Part shown: positions 22,769 to 32,454 of the stretch, piece by piece
Layout of the letters: every line of letters begins with the position of its first letter
Position numbering within the stretch: position 1 is the stretch's first letter
Assembly: GCA_938040055.1 (NCBI GenBank)
Contig: CALHWY010000013.1
Coordinates: 62,001 to 126,000 of the forward strand
DNA: 64,000 nucleotides
DNA from: an uncultured Endomicrobiia bacterium
Lineage (GTDB): Bacteria; Elusimicrobiota; Endomicrobiia; Endomicrobiales; Endomicrobiaceae
Direction: 5' to 3'
Translations under genes and position numbers: made by a program
Notes under the pieces: generated by a model
Told to the model about the DNA's origin: nothing
The model's database searches: none
Seen by the model: only the letters and a program-made list of their open reading frames with translations

Positions 22769-25015
22769 ATGAAAAGGTTTATTGCCAAATATTTGCTGGT
22801 TCCGACCGCAATGCTTATAGCCGCCGTGTCGATATGGGGCTTTATAGTTTGCCAGTGGTTTCACGGAGCCGTCTATAAATCTCTTATGCCGATAGTTGCC
22901 GGCGCCCAAAGCGCGCTGCCTGCTTCAAACGCGGCTTCTCCGAAAGATTTTCAAGACAGAATGAATCTTTATTTGTCGGATCTTGAAAAAAGCGGGAAAA
23001 TCGCCGTATGCGCTTTTTTTAGCGAGGATAAAACCGTAGACCGCCTGCAAGACGGGGAAAAAAAGGATAATGCTTTTGCCTTGTTTAATTTTCTTTATCC
23101 CGTCACCTCGGGGGATAAAATTACCGGCTGGGTGAAAGTGCGCCCTTCTTTGCGGTTTGTGGCCGGCTCTGTGCTTACGGAAAAAAGCATTTTTATTATT
23201 CTTATCTCTCTTTTGCTTGCGGTGGTTCTGGCTTTTGCGGCCGCCGCCGCTTATATGGCTTTCGTCTTTTTCGCGCCTCTGGAAGACTTTAAGAGAGCCG
23301 TTAAAAATATTTCCAACGGGAATCTTTCGGAAATCAAGTTCGATCATAAAGCCGGAATATGGAAAGATATGGGATATTCCATAAAAAGGCTTAACTCAAA
23401 AGTTCTTGATATTAATACCACGATGCAGATGCTGTTTTCGGTTTCGAAAGCGCTGACTTCACAGGTTGATATGAGCCAGATATTCGACATTATAATGAGC
23501 ATAATACAAAAGAAACTGCCTCAGGCCATGTGCGCGGTTATTTTGCCCGGAGAAGACGGCTCGCTGAAAATAGAGGCAAAGCGCGGATATTCCCAGCGCT
23601 TTGCCAAAAGCATTAAATTTGAGGAGGGCAATCCTGTCGCGGACGCTTTTATAATGGGAAAAATGGTGGCGGTAAAAGATCTGAACTCCGTCGATGAAAA
23701 GCTTGTTAAAGATTTTGCGGGCGAAGGCGCTGTCGCGCAGATAAACGTTCCTCTAATGGACGAAAACAACTTTTGCATGGGTGTGCTGAGCGTGAGCTCC
23801 AAGAGCGGGGACATTTTTGAAACCGATATAGCCGACACCATTTCAACGGTCGGGAAATATCTCTCCGTGGCTTTAAGAAACGCAAAACTTTACGACAAAG
23901 TCCAGGGGCTTAACCGCCGTCTGGAAACCGAAGTCAATATAACTTCAAACGAGCTGCTCCAGACAAATGCCAGGCTTATAAGAAAAGTCAGGGATATTAA
24001 AGCTTTGTACGATATATCCGCTTTTGCATCCGCGAAGTTCGATTTGAACCAGATAACAAAAACAATAGTGGATAAAATTATGGAGCTTACCGGGCTTGAA
24101 ACGACGGCAATACTGGTAAAAAACGAAAAAAGCGGCGAGTTCGAATTTCTTGAAGGTTCTTTCGGAATAAAAAAAGAAAAGCTGGATGCGTATTCTTTTT
24201 GCCAAAAGAATTCCGAGCTGGTCAAAAATTTGCAAAAGAGCGGACTGCCTCTGGTTTTTAACAGTTCCGCCGACCTTAAAAACAGCTGTCCCGAATTCTT
24301 GAAGGTTATTCCCATGTCCTGCGCGGTTTTTGTGCCGGTGGAACTTAACGGGGAAATTATAGGGCTGATCGTTCCCGTAAACAAATTCGGTTCGAAAATT
24401 TCGGACAATGACGTTAAGATTGTCGAACATATAGCCGTTTTATTGTCGGGCGTTATTGAAAAAGTGAAACTGTACTCGAAACTGGAAAAGAAGGTCAGCG
24501 ACTTGACCCTGCTGCAAAGAATTTCTTCGGCAATAGAAAGCGCTCCCAATGCGGGCAAAACCCTCGCTAAAATAATAGAGGTCACGAAAGACGCTTTTGA
24601 CGCGGATCTGTGCGCCGTGTTATTATATGACAAAAACAGCGGGCAGCTTGTGACCCAGCCGGGAGCTTATTTTACCGGCGGACAGGACAAGGTAATGCTC
24701 AAAATCGACAAGGACGACCGCGACTCTTTGTCCGCAAAGACGTTCAGACAGGAAGTTGCGTATTTCAGCGCGGACGCGACTCTTGATCCCTCAATAAAAA
24801 GCCGGAGCGCCCGGCAGTGGGGGATAAAATCCATTATTATAGTGCCTCTGAAAGTCGATAATTCCGTCATAGGGGTTTTGAGGGTCGGAAAACATGCCCC
24901 GGACGCTTATAATGAAGAAGACAAAAATCTGATTACGATGATCGCCGGGCAGGCTGCGATAATTATTGAAAACGCTAATTTATACAATGAACTTTGTTCC
25001 TGCCAGATGAAATAA
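22769..25015 (+). CDS. Membrane-anchored triple-GAF protein without an output domain
   Basis: 748 residues. Helix TM1 at about 8-28, an extracytoplasmic region 32-138, TM2 at 140-168, a HAMP-like linker 169-215, then three GAF-type sensory domains at about 225-372, 415-565 and 580-742, separated by coiled-coil stretches (375-412 and 566-590). No histidine kinase, GGDEF, phosphatase or DNA-binding domain follows; the protein ends right after GAF3. It begins directly after the deoC stop, so it belongs to the operon. It may signal through a partner, act as a small-molecule receptor or be a scaffold. Assignment of GAF2 is weaker than GAF1 and GAF3. Confidence 0.82.
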   Translation: MKRFIAKYLLVPTAMLIAAVSIWGFIVCQWFHGAVYKSLMPIVAGAQSALPASNAASPKDFQDRMNLYLSDLEKSGKIAVCAFFSEDKTVDRLQDGEKKDNAFALFNFLYPVTSGDKITGWVKVRPSLRFVAGSVLTEKSIFIILISLLLAVVLAFAAAAAYMAFVFFAPLEDFKRAVKNISNGNLSEIKFDHKAGIWKDMGYSIKRLNSKVLDINTTMQMLFSVSKALTSQVDMSQIFDIIMSIIQKKLPQAMCAVILPGEDGSLKIEAKRGYSQRFAKSIKFEEGNPVADAFIMGKMVAVKDLNSVDEKLVKDFAGEGAVAQINVPLMDENNFCMGVLSVSSKSGDIFETDIADTISTVGKYLSVALRNAKLYDKVQGLNRRLETEVNITSNELLQTNARLIRKVRDIKALYDISAFASAKFDLNQITKTIVDKIMELTGLETTAILVKNEKSGEFEFLEGSFGIKKEKLDAYSFCQKNSELVKNLQKSGLPLVFNSSADLKNSCPEFLKVIPMSCAVFVPVELNGEIIGLIVPVNKFGSKISDNDVKIVEHIAVLLSGVIEKVKLYSKLEKKVSDLTLLQRISSAIESAPNAGKTLAKIIEVTKDAFDADLCAVLLYDKNSGQLVTQPGAYFTGGQDKVMLKIDKDDRDSLSAKTFRQEVAYFSADATLDPSIKSRSARQWGIKSIIIVPLKVDNSVIGVLRVGKHAPDAYNEEDKNLITMIAGQAAIIIENANLYNELCSCQMK

Positions 25016-25065
25016 GATTTTTTGGTAAAGCATGCGCATATAAGCAAGAAAAGGAGCAGTAAAAA

Positions 25066-25899
25066 ATGCAGACATCGGATTTGAAAATAATATCTGCCGC
25101 GGTGCGGAAAGATATTATTAAAATGCTTGGACTTGCGGGTTCGGGACATCCCGGCGGAAGTTTATCATCCGTGGAGCTTCTGGTCTGTCTATACTTCAAT
25201 CATCTGAAGTTTGATCCGAAGCGCCCTGACAATCCCGACAGGGATTATTTTGTTTTGTCAAAAGGGCATGTGTGTCCCGTGCTTTATTCCGTTTTGGCGC
25301 AAATCAATTGCATAACGGGGGACGAATTGTGCACGTTAAGACAGGCTGGAAGCAGGCTTCAGGGGCATCCTGCGAAAGATAAAGGTCTTCCCGGCATTGA
25401 GATTTCCACAGGCTCTTTAGGGTACGGACTTTCCGTAGGAGCGGGAATCGCGGCCGGTCTTAAACAGATAAAAAGTCCGAACATGGTCTATGTTTTGATG
25501 GGAGACGGAGAGCAGCAGGAAGGGAGCGTATGGGAAGCCGCTATGTCCGCCGGCCATTTAAAACTGAATAATCTGTGCGCCATAGTCGACGACAACGGCT
25601 TGCAGATTGACGGAGAGACCAAAAAAGTGATGAACATACAGCCCCTGTCCGACAAATATGTTTCTTTCGGATGGAATGTCATCAAGATAGACGGCCATGA
25701 TTTGGAAGCGGCGGACAAAGCGTATGCCGCCGCCAAAGCCCAAAAGGAAAAGCCTACGGCGATAATAGCTAAAACCGTTAAAGGCAAAGGCGTTTCTTTT
25801 ATGGAAAATATCGCGCAATGGCATGGAAAAGCCCCTTCAAAAGAGCTTGTGGCGAAAGCGATAGAAGAAATAGACGCGGCTTTGGACGAAGAAATTTAA
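25066..25899 (+). CDS. Transketolase, N-terminal (thiamine diphosphate-binding) subunit
   Basis: 277 residues, the first half of a split transketolase. GSGHPGGSLSSVE near 24, SKGHVCPVLY, STGSLGYGLSVGAGIA and the thiamine diphosphate motif GDGEQQEGSVWEA with a later DDNGLQIDG are visible. It moves two-carbon ketol units in the non-oxidative pentose phosphate pathway, cooperating with the C-terminal half encoded 24 bases downstream. AAGGAG precedes the start. Split transketolases are common in anaerobes. Confidence 0.95.
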   Translation: MQTSDLKIISAAVRKDIIKMLGLAGSGHPGGSLSSVELLVCLYFNHLKFDPKRPDNPDRDYFVLSKGHVCPVLYSVLAQINCITGDELCTLRQAGSRLQGHPAKDKGLPGIEISTGSLGYGLSVGAGIAAGLKQIKSPNMVYVLMGDGEQQEGSVWEAAMSAGHLKLNNLCAIVDDNGLQIDGETKKVMNIQPLSDKYVSFGWNVIKIDGHDLEAADKAYAAAKAQKEKPTAIIAKTVKGKGVSFMENIAQWHGKAPSKELVAKAIEEIDAALDEEI

Positions 25900-25923
25900 C
25901 ATAATCAGTTCAGGAGATATGAA

Positions 25924-26871
25924 ATGGTAGAAGTGTTCGGGAAAAAAGCTACAAGATTCGGATTCGGCGAAGCCCTTGTGGAACTCGGCGAAAAAGATCC
26001 GAAAATATTCGTTTTAGGCGCCGATACCGTGTCGTCCGTAGCGATAAACGGTTTTCAGGAAAAGTTTCCTGACAGATTTATAAACGTGGGCATTGCGGAA
26101 ACCAATATGATAGGAATGGCTGCCGGTCTTGCCGCCGCGGGTTTTATCCCGTTCGCGGCTACATACGGCGTTTTTGCGTCCGGAAGACCGTGGGAACAGA
26201 TAAGAACCACGGTATGCTATTCGGATCTTAATGTAAAAATCGGCGGCTCGCACTCCGGGCTTATGGTCGGGCCTGACGGAGCCACCCATCAGGCGCTTGA
26301 AGAGATAGCGATAATGAGATGTCTTCCGAAAATGACGGTGATATCGCCCTGCGATCTTATAGAAACAAAAAAAGCCGTCTTGGCTTCTGCTTATTACAAG
26401 GGGCCGGTTTACATAAGGTACGGAAGAGAAAGCATTCCGATCATAACCAAACGGGAAACGCCTTTTGAAATAGGAAAGGCGAATGTTTTGCGCGAAGGCG
26501 GAGATATTGCGATATTCGCCTGCGGCACAATGGTCTATGAAAGCCTTATGGCGGCTGAAATCCTTGAAGAAAAAGGAATAAAGGCCAGAGTTATAAATAT
26601 GCATACGGTAAAACCCATTGATGAAAAAGCCATTGTTGAAGCGGCTGCGGAATGCGGGGCTGTCGTAACGGCCGAAGAGCATCAGATAGCGGCAGGATTC
26701 GGCTCGGCGATCGCCGAAGTTATCGTAAAAAATAAACCCGTGCCTATGGAGTTTGTAGGCATAAACGATACTTTCGGAGAATCCGGAGAACCGATGGAAC
26801 TGATTAAAAAATTCGGTTTAAAAGACGTCAATATAGCCGCGGCGGCGGAAAAAGCGCTGAAAAGAAAATAA
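25924..26871 (+). CDS. Transketolase, C-terminal (pyrimidine-binding) subunit
   Basis: 315 residues, second half of the split transketolase. Typical segments: INVGIAETNMIGMAAGLA, containing the catalytic glutamate that contacts the thiamine ring, FATYGVF-like AATYGVFASGRPWEQIR, SHSGLMVGPDGATHQALEE, and a C-terminal domain with TAEEHQIAAGFGSA. Together with the N-terminal subunit it links pentose phosphates (from RpiB and DeoB products) to fructose 6-phosphate and glyceraldehyde 3-phosphate. GGAGA precedes the ATG. Confidence 0.95.
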   Translation: MVEVFGKKATRFGFGEALVELGEKDPKIFVLGADTVSSVAINGFQEKFPDRFINVGIAETNMIGMAAGLAAAGFIPFAATYGVFASGRPWEQIRTTVCYSDLNVKIGGSHSGLMVGPDGATHQALEEIAIMRCLPKMTVISPCDLIETKKAVLASAYYKGPVYIRYGRESIPIITKRETPFEIGKANVLREGGDIAIFACGTMVYESLMAAEILEEKGIKARVINMHTVKPIDEKAIVEAAAECGAVVTAEEHQIAAGFGSAIAEVIVKNKPVPMEFVGINDTFGESGEPMELIKKFGLKDVNIAAAAEKALKRK

Positions 26872-26893
26872 ACCGGCGGTATGCGGAGAAAGA

Positions 26894-28081
26894 ATGGCAA
26901 AGAGAATAATATTGATAGTGCTTGACAGCGCCGGAGCGGGAGCTTTGCCGGACGCGTCCGAATACGGCGATGAGGGCGCCGATACCATAGGGCATGTCCT
27001 TGAAACCATGGGCAAGGATTTCTTTTTGCCGAATCTGGGGAAATTGGGTCTTTATAAGATACTCGCTGAAAAAGACGCGGATGCTGATTTTAAAACGGAA
27101 GGATGTTACGGGAAAATGGCTTCAAAATCTCCCGCAAAAGACACTACCGCGGGACACTGGGAAATGGCGGGCATAATTCTGGATAAGCCTTTTCCTGTTT
27201 ATCCGGACGGTTTTCCGGAAGAAGTGATCGGAAAATTCGAAAAACTTATCGGCTCTGAAATTTTGGGCAACTGCGCGGCCAGCGGCACTGAAATCATTTG
27301 CAGACTCGGCGATGAGCATTGCAGAACCGGCCGCCCGATAGTTTATACCTCGGCCGATTCGGTTTTCCAGATAGCGGCTCATGAGAGGCATTACGGTCTT
27401 GAAAAACTTTATAAGAACTGTGAAACGGCAAGGCGGATTCTTGACGGCGAACATTCCGTCGGCAGGGTAATAGCCAGACCTTTTGACGGAGAAAGCGGAA
27501 AATACTTCAGAACTTCAAACAGGAAAGACTATTCCCTTGCTCCTTTTGAGGACACCGTGCTGGATAAAATAAAAAATGCCGGCGGCGAAGTCGTGGCTGT
27601 CGGCAAAATTGAAGATATCTTTAACGCGAAAGGCATAACCAAAGCGGTTCACACGAAAGGGAACGCGCACGGCATGCGCGTAACTGCGGAAGAGCTGAAA
27701 AGTTTTGCAAATCCGGAAAAGAATGTTCTTATTTTTACCAATCTTGTTGATTTTGACATGCTCTGGGGACATAGAAGAGATCCGGTTTCCTATGCAAAAG
27801 GCTTGAAAGAATTCGACGATTTTCTTCCCGCTTTTACCGCAATGATGGCCGATGACGATATTTTGATGGTGACGGCCGACCACGGCTGCGATCCGACATT
27901 TACGGCGCATACGGATCATACAAGAGAATATGTTCCTCTTTTGGTCTACGGGAAAAAACTGAAAAAAAATGCCGGTTTGGGCGTAAGAAGCAGCCTGTCC
28001 GACATTGCGCAGACTATCGCTGCGCTGTTCGGTCTTCCCGAAATGAAAAACGGCCGGAGCTTTAAAGAACTTATATTATAA
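26894..28081 (+). CDS. deoB: Phosphopentomutase
   Basis: Converts ribose 1-phosphate and deoxyribose 1-phosphate to the 5-phosphates. 395 residues of the alkaline-phosphatase superfamily: the first metal ligand is Asp11 in LDSAGAGALPDA, the phosphorylated threonine is Thr84 or Thr85 in KDTTAGHWE, and the second metal site includes TADHGCDPT and HTDHTREY. The cap domain sits between. GGAGAAAG before the ATG. It provides the link between the phosphorylases PunA/DeoA downstream and DeoC/RpiB. Confidence 0.96.
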   Translation: MAKRIILIVLDSAGAGALPDASEYGDEGADTIGHVLETMGKDFFLPNLGKLGLYKILAEKDADADFKTEGCYGKMASKSPAKDTTAGHWEMAGIILDKPFPVYPDGFPEEVIGKFEKLIGSEILGNCAASGTEIICRLGDEHCRTGRPIVYTSADSVFQIAAHERHYGLEKLYKNCETARRILDGEHSVGRVIARPFDGESGKYFRTSNRKDYSLAPFEDTVLDKIKNAGGEVVAVGKIEDIFNAKGITKAVHTKGNAHGMRVTAEELKSFANPEKNVLIFTNLVDFDMLWGHRRDPVSYAKGLKEFDDFLPAFTAMMADDDILMVTADHGCDPTFTAHTDHTREYVPLLVYGKKLKKNAGLGVRSSLSDIAQTIAALFGLPEMKNGRSFKELIL

Positions 28082-28244
28082 ACGCTTAAATTTTTTTGCC
28101 GCGTCTTTAAAAAGCAAGGCTTGTTTATATTTTGCAGGCTGCGGGGACGCGTTCCCGGCGCGTCTTTCGCTTTATCGTTGGGTTTTTCGCCCGTGCCGGG
28201 ATAAATGAAAAGCGGAAAATGAATATTTTGAAAAGAGCGGATCT

Positions 28245-29072
28245 ATGACGGAAAAAATTCTGCAAAAAATCGGACGGAGTAAAAAATACATTCTTTCCCA
28301 ACCGGGCTTCAAGCCGGTTATTGCCGTAATCGCCGGCTCCGGGCTTGGAAATATGAAAGAAGAGTTTACGGTTATTAAAAGCCTGCAATATTCAAAAATA
28401 CCCTATTTTGCCGAAACAACCGTTTCCGGGCACGCAGGCGAGCTGAATCTGTGTTCGCATAAAGGAGCGGATTTCATTATTTTAAACGGGCGTTTTCATA
28501 TTTATGAAGGGCATGATTTTGAAGATATCATTTATCCGGTAAGGGTGATGAAAGCTCTCGGCATTGAAAAGATAATAATAACCGCGGCCGCCGGAGGCAT
28601 AAATGAAAAATATTCGCAGGGCGATATCGTTTTTTTGAAGGATCATATAAATTTTACCGGCAATAATCCCATGACGGGGCCTAATATAAACGAACTTGGC
28701 GGCCGTTTTTTCGATATGGACGGGGTTTATGACGTACGGCTGAGAAAGACGGCGGTAAAAGCGGCTAAAAAGCATAAGATCAGAAATCATGAGGGCGTAT
28801 ATTTCGGGGTTACGGGGCCGTGTTATGAAACGGCTGCGGAAGTGAAAGCTTACGGGATTTTGGGAGGCGATATTGTGGGAATGTCGGTAGTTTATGAAAC
28901 TATAGCGGCCGCCCATATGAAAATGAAAGTTCTGGGAATAGCTTATGTTTCCAATATGGCCGCAGGAATAGACAAAAACGGATTCAGCCATAAAGCCGTT
29001 TTGGAATCCGGCAAGAAAACGGGGACGAAAATAATAAAGATAATAAAAGAAGTTCTGGAGGCTTCTTCATGA
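28245..29072 (+). CDS. punA: Purine-nucleoside phosphorylase (trimeric type)
   Basis: Phosphorolyses purine (deoxy)nucleosides to base plus (deoxy)ribose 1-phosphate. GSGLG at about 32-36 and SGHAGEL provide phosphate contacts, NGRFHIYEGH and ITAAAGGIN are typical, and the purine-site region has GVTGPCYETAAEVKAY and a later SNMAAGI. 275 residues matches trimeric PNP. A 163-base gap separates it from deoB, with no terminator or promoter that I can defend. ATGA overlap with deoA. Confidence 0.95.
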   Translation: MTEKILQKIGRSKKYILSQPGFKPVIAVIAGSGLGNMKEEFTVIKSLQYSKIPYFAETTVSGHAGELNLCSHKGADFIILNGRFHIYEGHDFEDIIYPVRVMKALGIEKIIITAAAGGINEKYSQGDIVFLKDHINFTGNNPMTGPNINELGGRFFDMDGVYDVRLRKTAVKAAKKHKIRNHEGVYFGVTGPCYETAAEVKAYGILGGDIVGMSVVYETIAAAHMKMKVLGIAYVSNMAAGIDKNGFSHKAVLESGKKTGTKIIKIIKEVLEASS

Positions 29073-30376
29073 GAGCCTATGACATAATTTATAAAAAAAG
29101 AAATCGCGAGCCTCTTTCCGCAAAAGAAATAGATTTCATGGTTTCCAATTATAATAACGGAGAAATTGCTGACTATCAGATGTCGGCTTTTTTAATGGCC
29201 GTTTTTCTGGCGGGAATGAACGACGAGGAAACCTTTTATTTGACTTCGGCGATGGCGGATTCCGGAGAGATAATCGATTTGTCTTTTCTGGACGCGCCGA
29301 CTGCCGACAAACATTCGACGGGCGGCGTGGGAGACGGAACTTCGCTGATCGCAGCTCCCGTGGCGGCAAGCGCCGGAATATGCGTTCCGATGATGTCGGG
29401 CAGAGGGCTCGGGCATACGGGAGGGACGCTTGACAAGCTTGAATCCATTCCGGGTTTCAGGGTTAATGTCGATAAAAAAGAGTTTCTGGGATTTTTGGAG
29501 TACGCCAATATGGCGTTTATAGGACAAACGCGGGAAATAGCTCCCGCCGACAGAAAAATGTACGCTTTGCGCGACGCGACGGCGACGGTCGAATCCGTAC
29601 CTCTCATTTGCGCGAGCATAATGTCTAAAAAGATAGCGGAGGGGGCGCAGACTCTTGTTCTTGACGTTAAAACGGGAAACGGCGCTTTTATGAAATCACA
29701 TAAGGACGCGAAAGAGCTCGCTGAAAAAATGATAAGCACGGGAAAATTATTCAAAAGAAATGTTTCCGCGGTTATTACCGACATGAACGCTCCTTTGGGA
29801 AATTGTGCGGGCAATGCCGTGGAGATAAAGCAGGCTATAGATATACTCAAAGGCGATTTGCGCAATGATCTTTCCGAGCTTTCAATCGAACTTGCCGCCA
29901 TGATGATATTTAATTCTGGAAAAGCCGCAAATATCGTGGAAGCTAAAAAAACGGCCGAAAAACAGATTTCAAGCGGAGCCGCGCTGGAAAAGTTCAGGCA
30001 GGTGATAAAAATGCAGGGGGGCAATCCTTCCGTTATCGATTCTCCGGGCGCGGTTTTGCCCGAGGCTGAAAATTCCATGGAAATAAGATCCGCCGAGACG
30101 GGATATATTACTTGTATGAGAACCAGAGAGATAGGACTGGCGGCGGTTATGACCGGCGCCGGAAGAAATAAAAAAGAAGACCGGATAGACCACTCGGCCG
30201 GAATTATGATTTATAAAAAAACCGGCGACTATGTCAAAAAGGGCGATGTAATAGCGCGGCTTTTGTACAATTCTTCCGCTAATATAGACGAAGCCGCGGC
30301 CGTTATGAAAGACAGCTGCATAATTTCGCGGGAAAATGCGCCTAAAGCCGGACTTATAAAGGAAGTTATGGACTGA
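29069..30376 (+). CDS. deoA: Thymidine/pyrimidine-nucleoside phosphorylase
   Basis: 435 residues. The three-part fold is seen: a helical domain at the start (ISFEI-like MVSNYNNGEIADYQMSAFL), the phosphate site DKHSTGGVGDGTS with SGRGLGHTGGTLDKLES, DVKTGNGAFM, and a C-terminal barrel ending in biotinyl-like KTGDYVKKGDVIARL. It handles thymidine, deoxyuridine or uridine. Whether it is DeoA or the broad-specificity Pdp cannot be told reliably by eye; length and the Lys/Ser pattern allow either. It overlaps the punA stop, and its own stop shares one base with recJ. Confidence 0.93.
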   Translation: MRAYDIIYKKRNREPLSAKEIDFMVSNYNNGEIADYQMSAFLMAVFLAGMNDEETFYLTSAMADSGEIIDLSFLDAPTADKHSTGGVGDGTSLIAAPVAASAGICVPMMSGRGLGHTGGTLDKLESIPGFRVNVDKKEFLGFLEYANMAFIGQTREIAPADRKMYALRDATATVESVPLICASIMSKKIAEGAQTLVLDVKTGNGAFMKSHKDAKELAEKMISTGKLFKRNVSAVITDMNAPLGNCAGNAVEIKQAIDILKGDLRNDLSELSIELAAMMIFNSGKAANIVEAKKTAEKQISSGAALEKFRQVIKMQGGNPSVIDSPGAVLPEAENSMEIRSAETGYITCMRTREIGLAAVMTGAGRNKKEDRIDHSAGIMIYKKTGDYVKKGDVIARLLYNSSANIDEAAAVMKDSCIISRENAPKAGLIKEVMD

Positions 30377-32421
30377 TGGAACCGCAAAAGGAAAGACAGT
30401 GGAAGTTTTACGCAAACGATCCCGGTAAAACCGCCGGGATAGCGCAGGCTCTTTCCGTCAGCGTTAAAGTCGCGGCCGTCATGGTAAACAGAGGGATTGA
30501 CAGCGTAGGCAAAGCCGCCGTTTTTGCGCACGGAGGCGCCGAGAATTTTTATAACCCTTTTATTTTTCCCGATATGCGCAAGGCTGTTGAAAGAATCAAG
30601 CGCGCCATAGAAAGCGGCGAAAGCATTTTGGTATACGGCGACAGGGATGTCGACGGGGTAACGGCCGTAAACATTATCGTCGGAGCGATAAGGCAGCTCG
30701 GCGGAAACGTGCGCTGGTATGTTCCGGCTGACGAAGGTTACGGCATGCATAAAGACATTCTTACCAAATATTATGCGGAAGGGACAAAACTTGTCATAAC
30801 GGTCGATTGCGGAATATCCGCTTTTGAAGAAATAAAATATGCCGGCAGTCTCGGCATTGACGTCATACTGACTGACCATCACGAGCCCCAGTATGAAGGA
30901 GTGCCGGAAGCTTATGCGATTATAAATCCTAAAACGGCGGATTCGCCTTATCCTTTCAAGGATATCGCCGGCTGTCTGGTATCTTTTAAAACGGCGCAGG
31001 CGCTTGTAACGGCTTTTTCAAAGGAATACGGCAAAGAGGTGTCCGTATGTTATGCGCAACAAAATGCCGGCGGATTTTCAGGATTTTGTATCACTATGAC
31101 GGATGATATTCGTTTAAATAAAATAACTTTTTCCCGCCTTTCCGAAATAAAGCCCGTTTTTAAAAATTCTTTCAGGGTCTATACTAATAATAAGGAGCTG
31201 AAAGAAGCGATAATAAAAGGCGACGCTCTTTTAAAAGACAAAATAGAGATTTTAGTAATTCATGATTTTGCCGGTGCAAAGGATCTTGAGAGTAAAGTTA
31301 TGCGCAGCTACAGGATTAAAAGAAGCAGCGAAGACTGCGCTATGAAAGAATTTTTAAAAAACAATCTGGATCTGTGCGCTCTGGGTACGATAGCGGATTC
31401 TATGCCTCTTGTCGATGAAAACCGGATAGTGGTAAAAAAAGGTCTGGAAATAATAGCGGATAATCCGAAAGCAAGGCCGGGGCTGGGGCTTTTGATTGAA
31501 GACACTTTGATATCGAGAAACATACAGTATATAAATTCAAGATCCATCTCCTGGAACGTGACGCCTATGTTAAATTCTTCGGGAAGAATGGGAAGAGGCA
31601 CTCTTTCGGCCCAGCTTCTGATGACGAAAGATCCGTTTCAGGCAAAAGCTCTCTATGCCGATATCGTCAAACTCAATGATGACAGAAGATGGCTTCAGTC
31701 GGAAAATATAGAACAGTTTAAAATTCTGCTGGAAAAACAATGCGATCCGGAAAAGGACAAGCTTCTTATAGTAAATGCGGACAATCTTGAACACGGCGTG
31801 ACGGGTATTGTGGCTTCACAAATGGTAAAGACGTATATAAAGCCGGTTTTTCTTTTGATATCCGACGGGCAGGAAGCCGTAGGGGCGGCAAGGTCGGTAA
31901 CGGGTTTTGACCTGATAGCTGCGCTTGAAAGCGTAAAGGACATACTTATAAAGTACGGCGGACACAGTCAGGCCGCGGGTTTTACAGTGGCTCATTCGAA
32001 GATAGAAGAATTTAAAAAAAGGATAAAAGAGTTCGGCGAAAGCCGCATAGAAAATTTTGATCCGTGCGAGAACATCGAAATAGACTGCGAACTTAAAATA
32101 TCCGACATCAGTCTCGATTTTTACAGACAGCTTGAAATTCTGGAGCCTTTCGGCATGGGCAATCCCAGACCGGTATTTTGCATAAAAGGGGCTGCCGTTA
32201 CCGAAGTGTCGTTTTTCGGAGGCAATTATGAACATGTTAAATTCAAAGTTTCGCAAAAAGGAAGCAAAAACGTGCAGGCGGTTTTCTGGAATCACGGGGA
32301 ATTTGCGGATATGCTGAGAAACGAAAGCCAGCTGGACATAGCTTTTCATGTCGATGTCATGGGCAGAAACGATAAACAAATAGCGCAGATGTGCGTGGTG
32401 GATATAAAACCGTCTTATTGA
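30376..32421 (+). CDS. recJ: RecJ-type single-strand DNA exonuclease (DHH/DHHA1) with insertion
   Basis: 681 residues, about 100 more than usual RecJ. The DHH domain carries YGDRDVDGVTA (Tyr of the usual GDYDVDG replaced by Arg), ITVDCGIS, LTDHHEPQ and GTIADSMPLV. Between about residue 225 and 325 there is an inserted segment unlike RecJ, after which the DHHA1 part (GRMGRGTLSAQLL, VTGIVASQMV, GGHSQAAGF) and the OB-fold domain (LEILEPFGMGNPRP) are intact. It degrades single-stranded DNA 5'-3' in repair and recombination. Its position inside the nucleoside operon suggests that it could supply deoxynucleotides, but that is inference. The start overlaps deoA by one base. Confidence 0.9.
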   Translation: MEPQKERQWKFYANDPGKTAGIAQALSVSVKVAAVMVNRGIDSVGKAAVFAHGGAENFYNPFIFPDMRKAVERIKRAIESGESILVYGDRDVDGVTAVNIIVGAIRQLGGNVRWYVPADEGYGMHKDILTKYYAEGTKLVITVDCGISAFEEIKYAGSLGIDVILTDHHEPQYEGVPEAYAIINPKTADSPYPFKDIAGCLVSFKTAQALVTAFSKEYGKEVSVCYAQQNAGGFSGFCITMTDDIRLNKITFSRLSEIKPVFKNSFRVYTNNKELKEAIIKGDALLKDKIEILVIHDFAGAKDLESKVMRSYRIKRSSEDCAMKEFLKNNLDLCALGTIADSMPLVDENRIVVKKGLEIIADNPKARPGLGLLIEDTLISRNIQYINSRSISWNVTPMLNSSGRMGRGTLSAQLLMTKDPFQAKALYADIVKLNDDRRWLQSENIEQFKILLEKQCDPEKDKLLIVNADNLEHGVTGIVASQMVKTYIKPVFLLISDGQEAVGAARSVTGFDLIAALESVKDILIKYGGHSQAAGFTVAHSKIEEFKKRIKEFGESRIENFDPCENIEIDCELKISDISLDFYRQLEILEPFGMGNPRPVFCIKGAAVTEVSFFGGNYEHVKFKVSQKGSKNVQAVFWNHGEFADMLRNESQLDIAFHVDVMGRNDKQIAQMCVVDIKPSY

Positions 32422-32454
32422 TTTTACCGCAACTACCTATTAAAAAGGGAGGCA

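Noticed and set aside
26014..26682. Antisense frame over the transketolase C-terminal gene
   Set aside because: Same reason: compositional shadow of a conserved gene.
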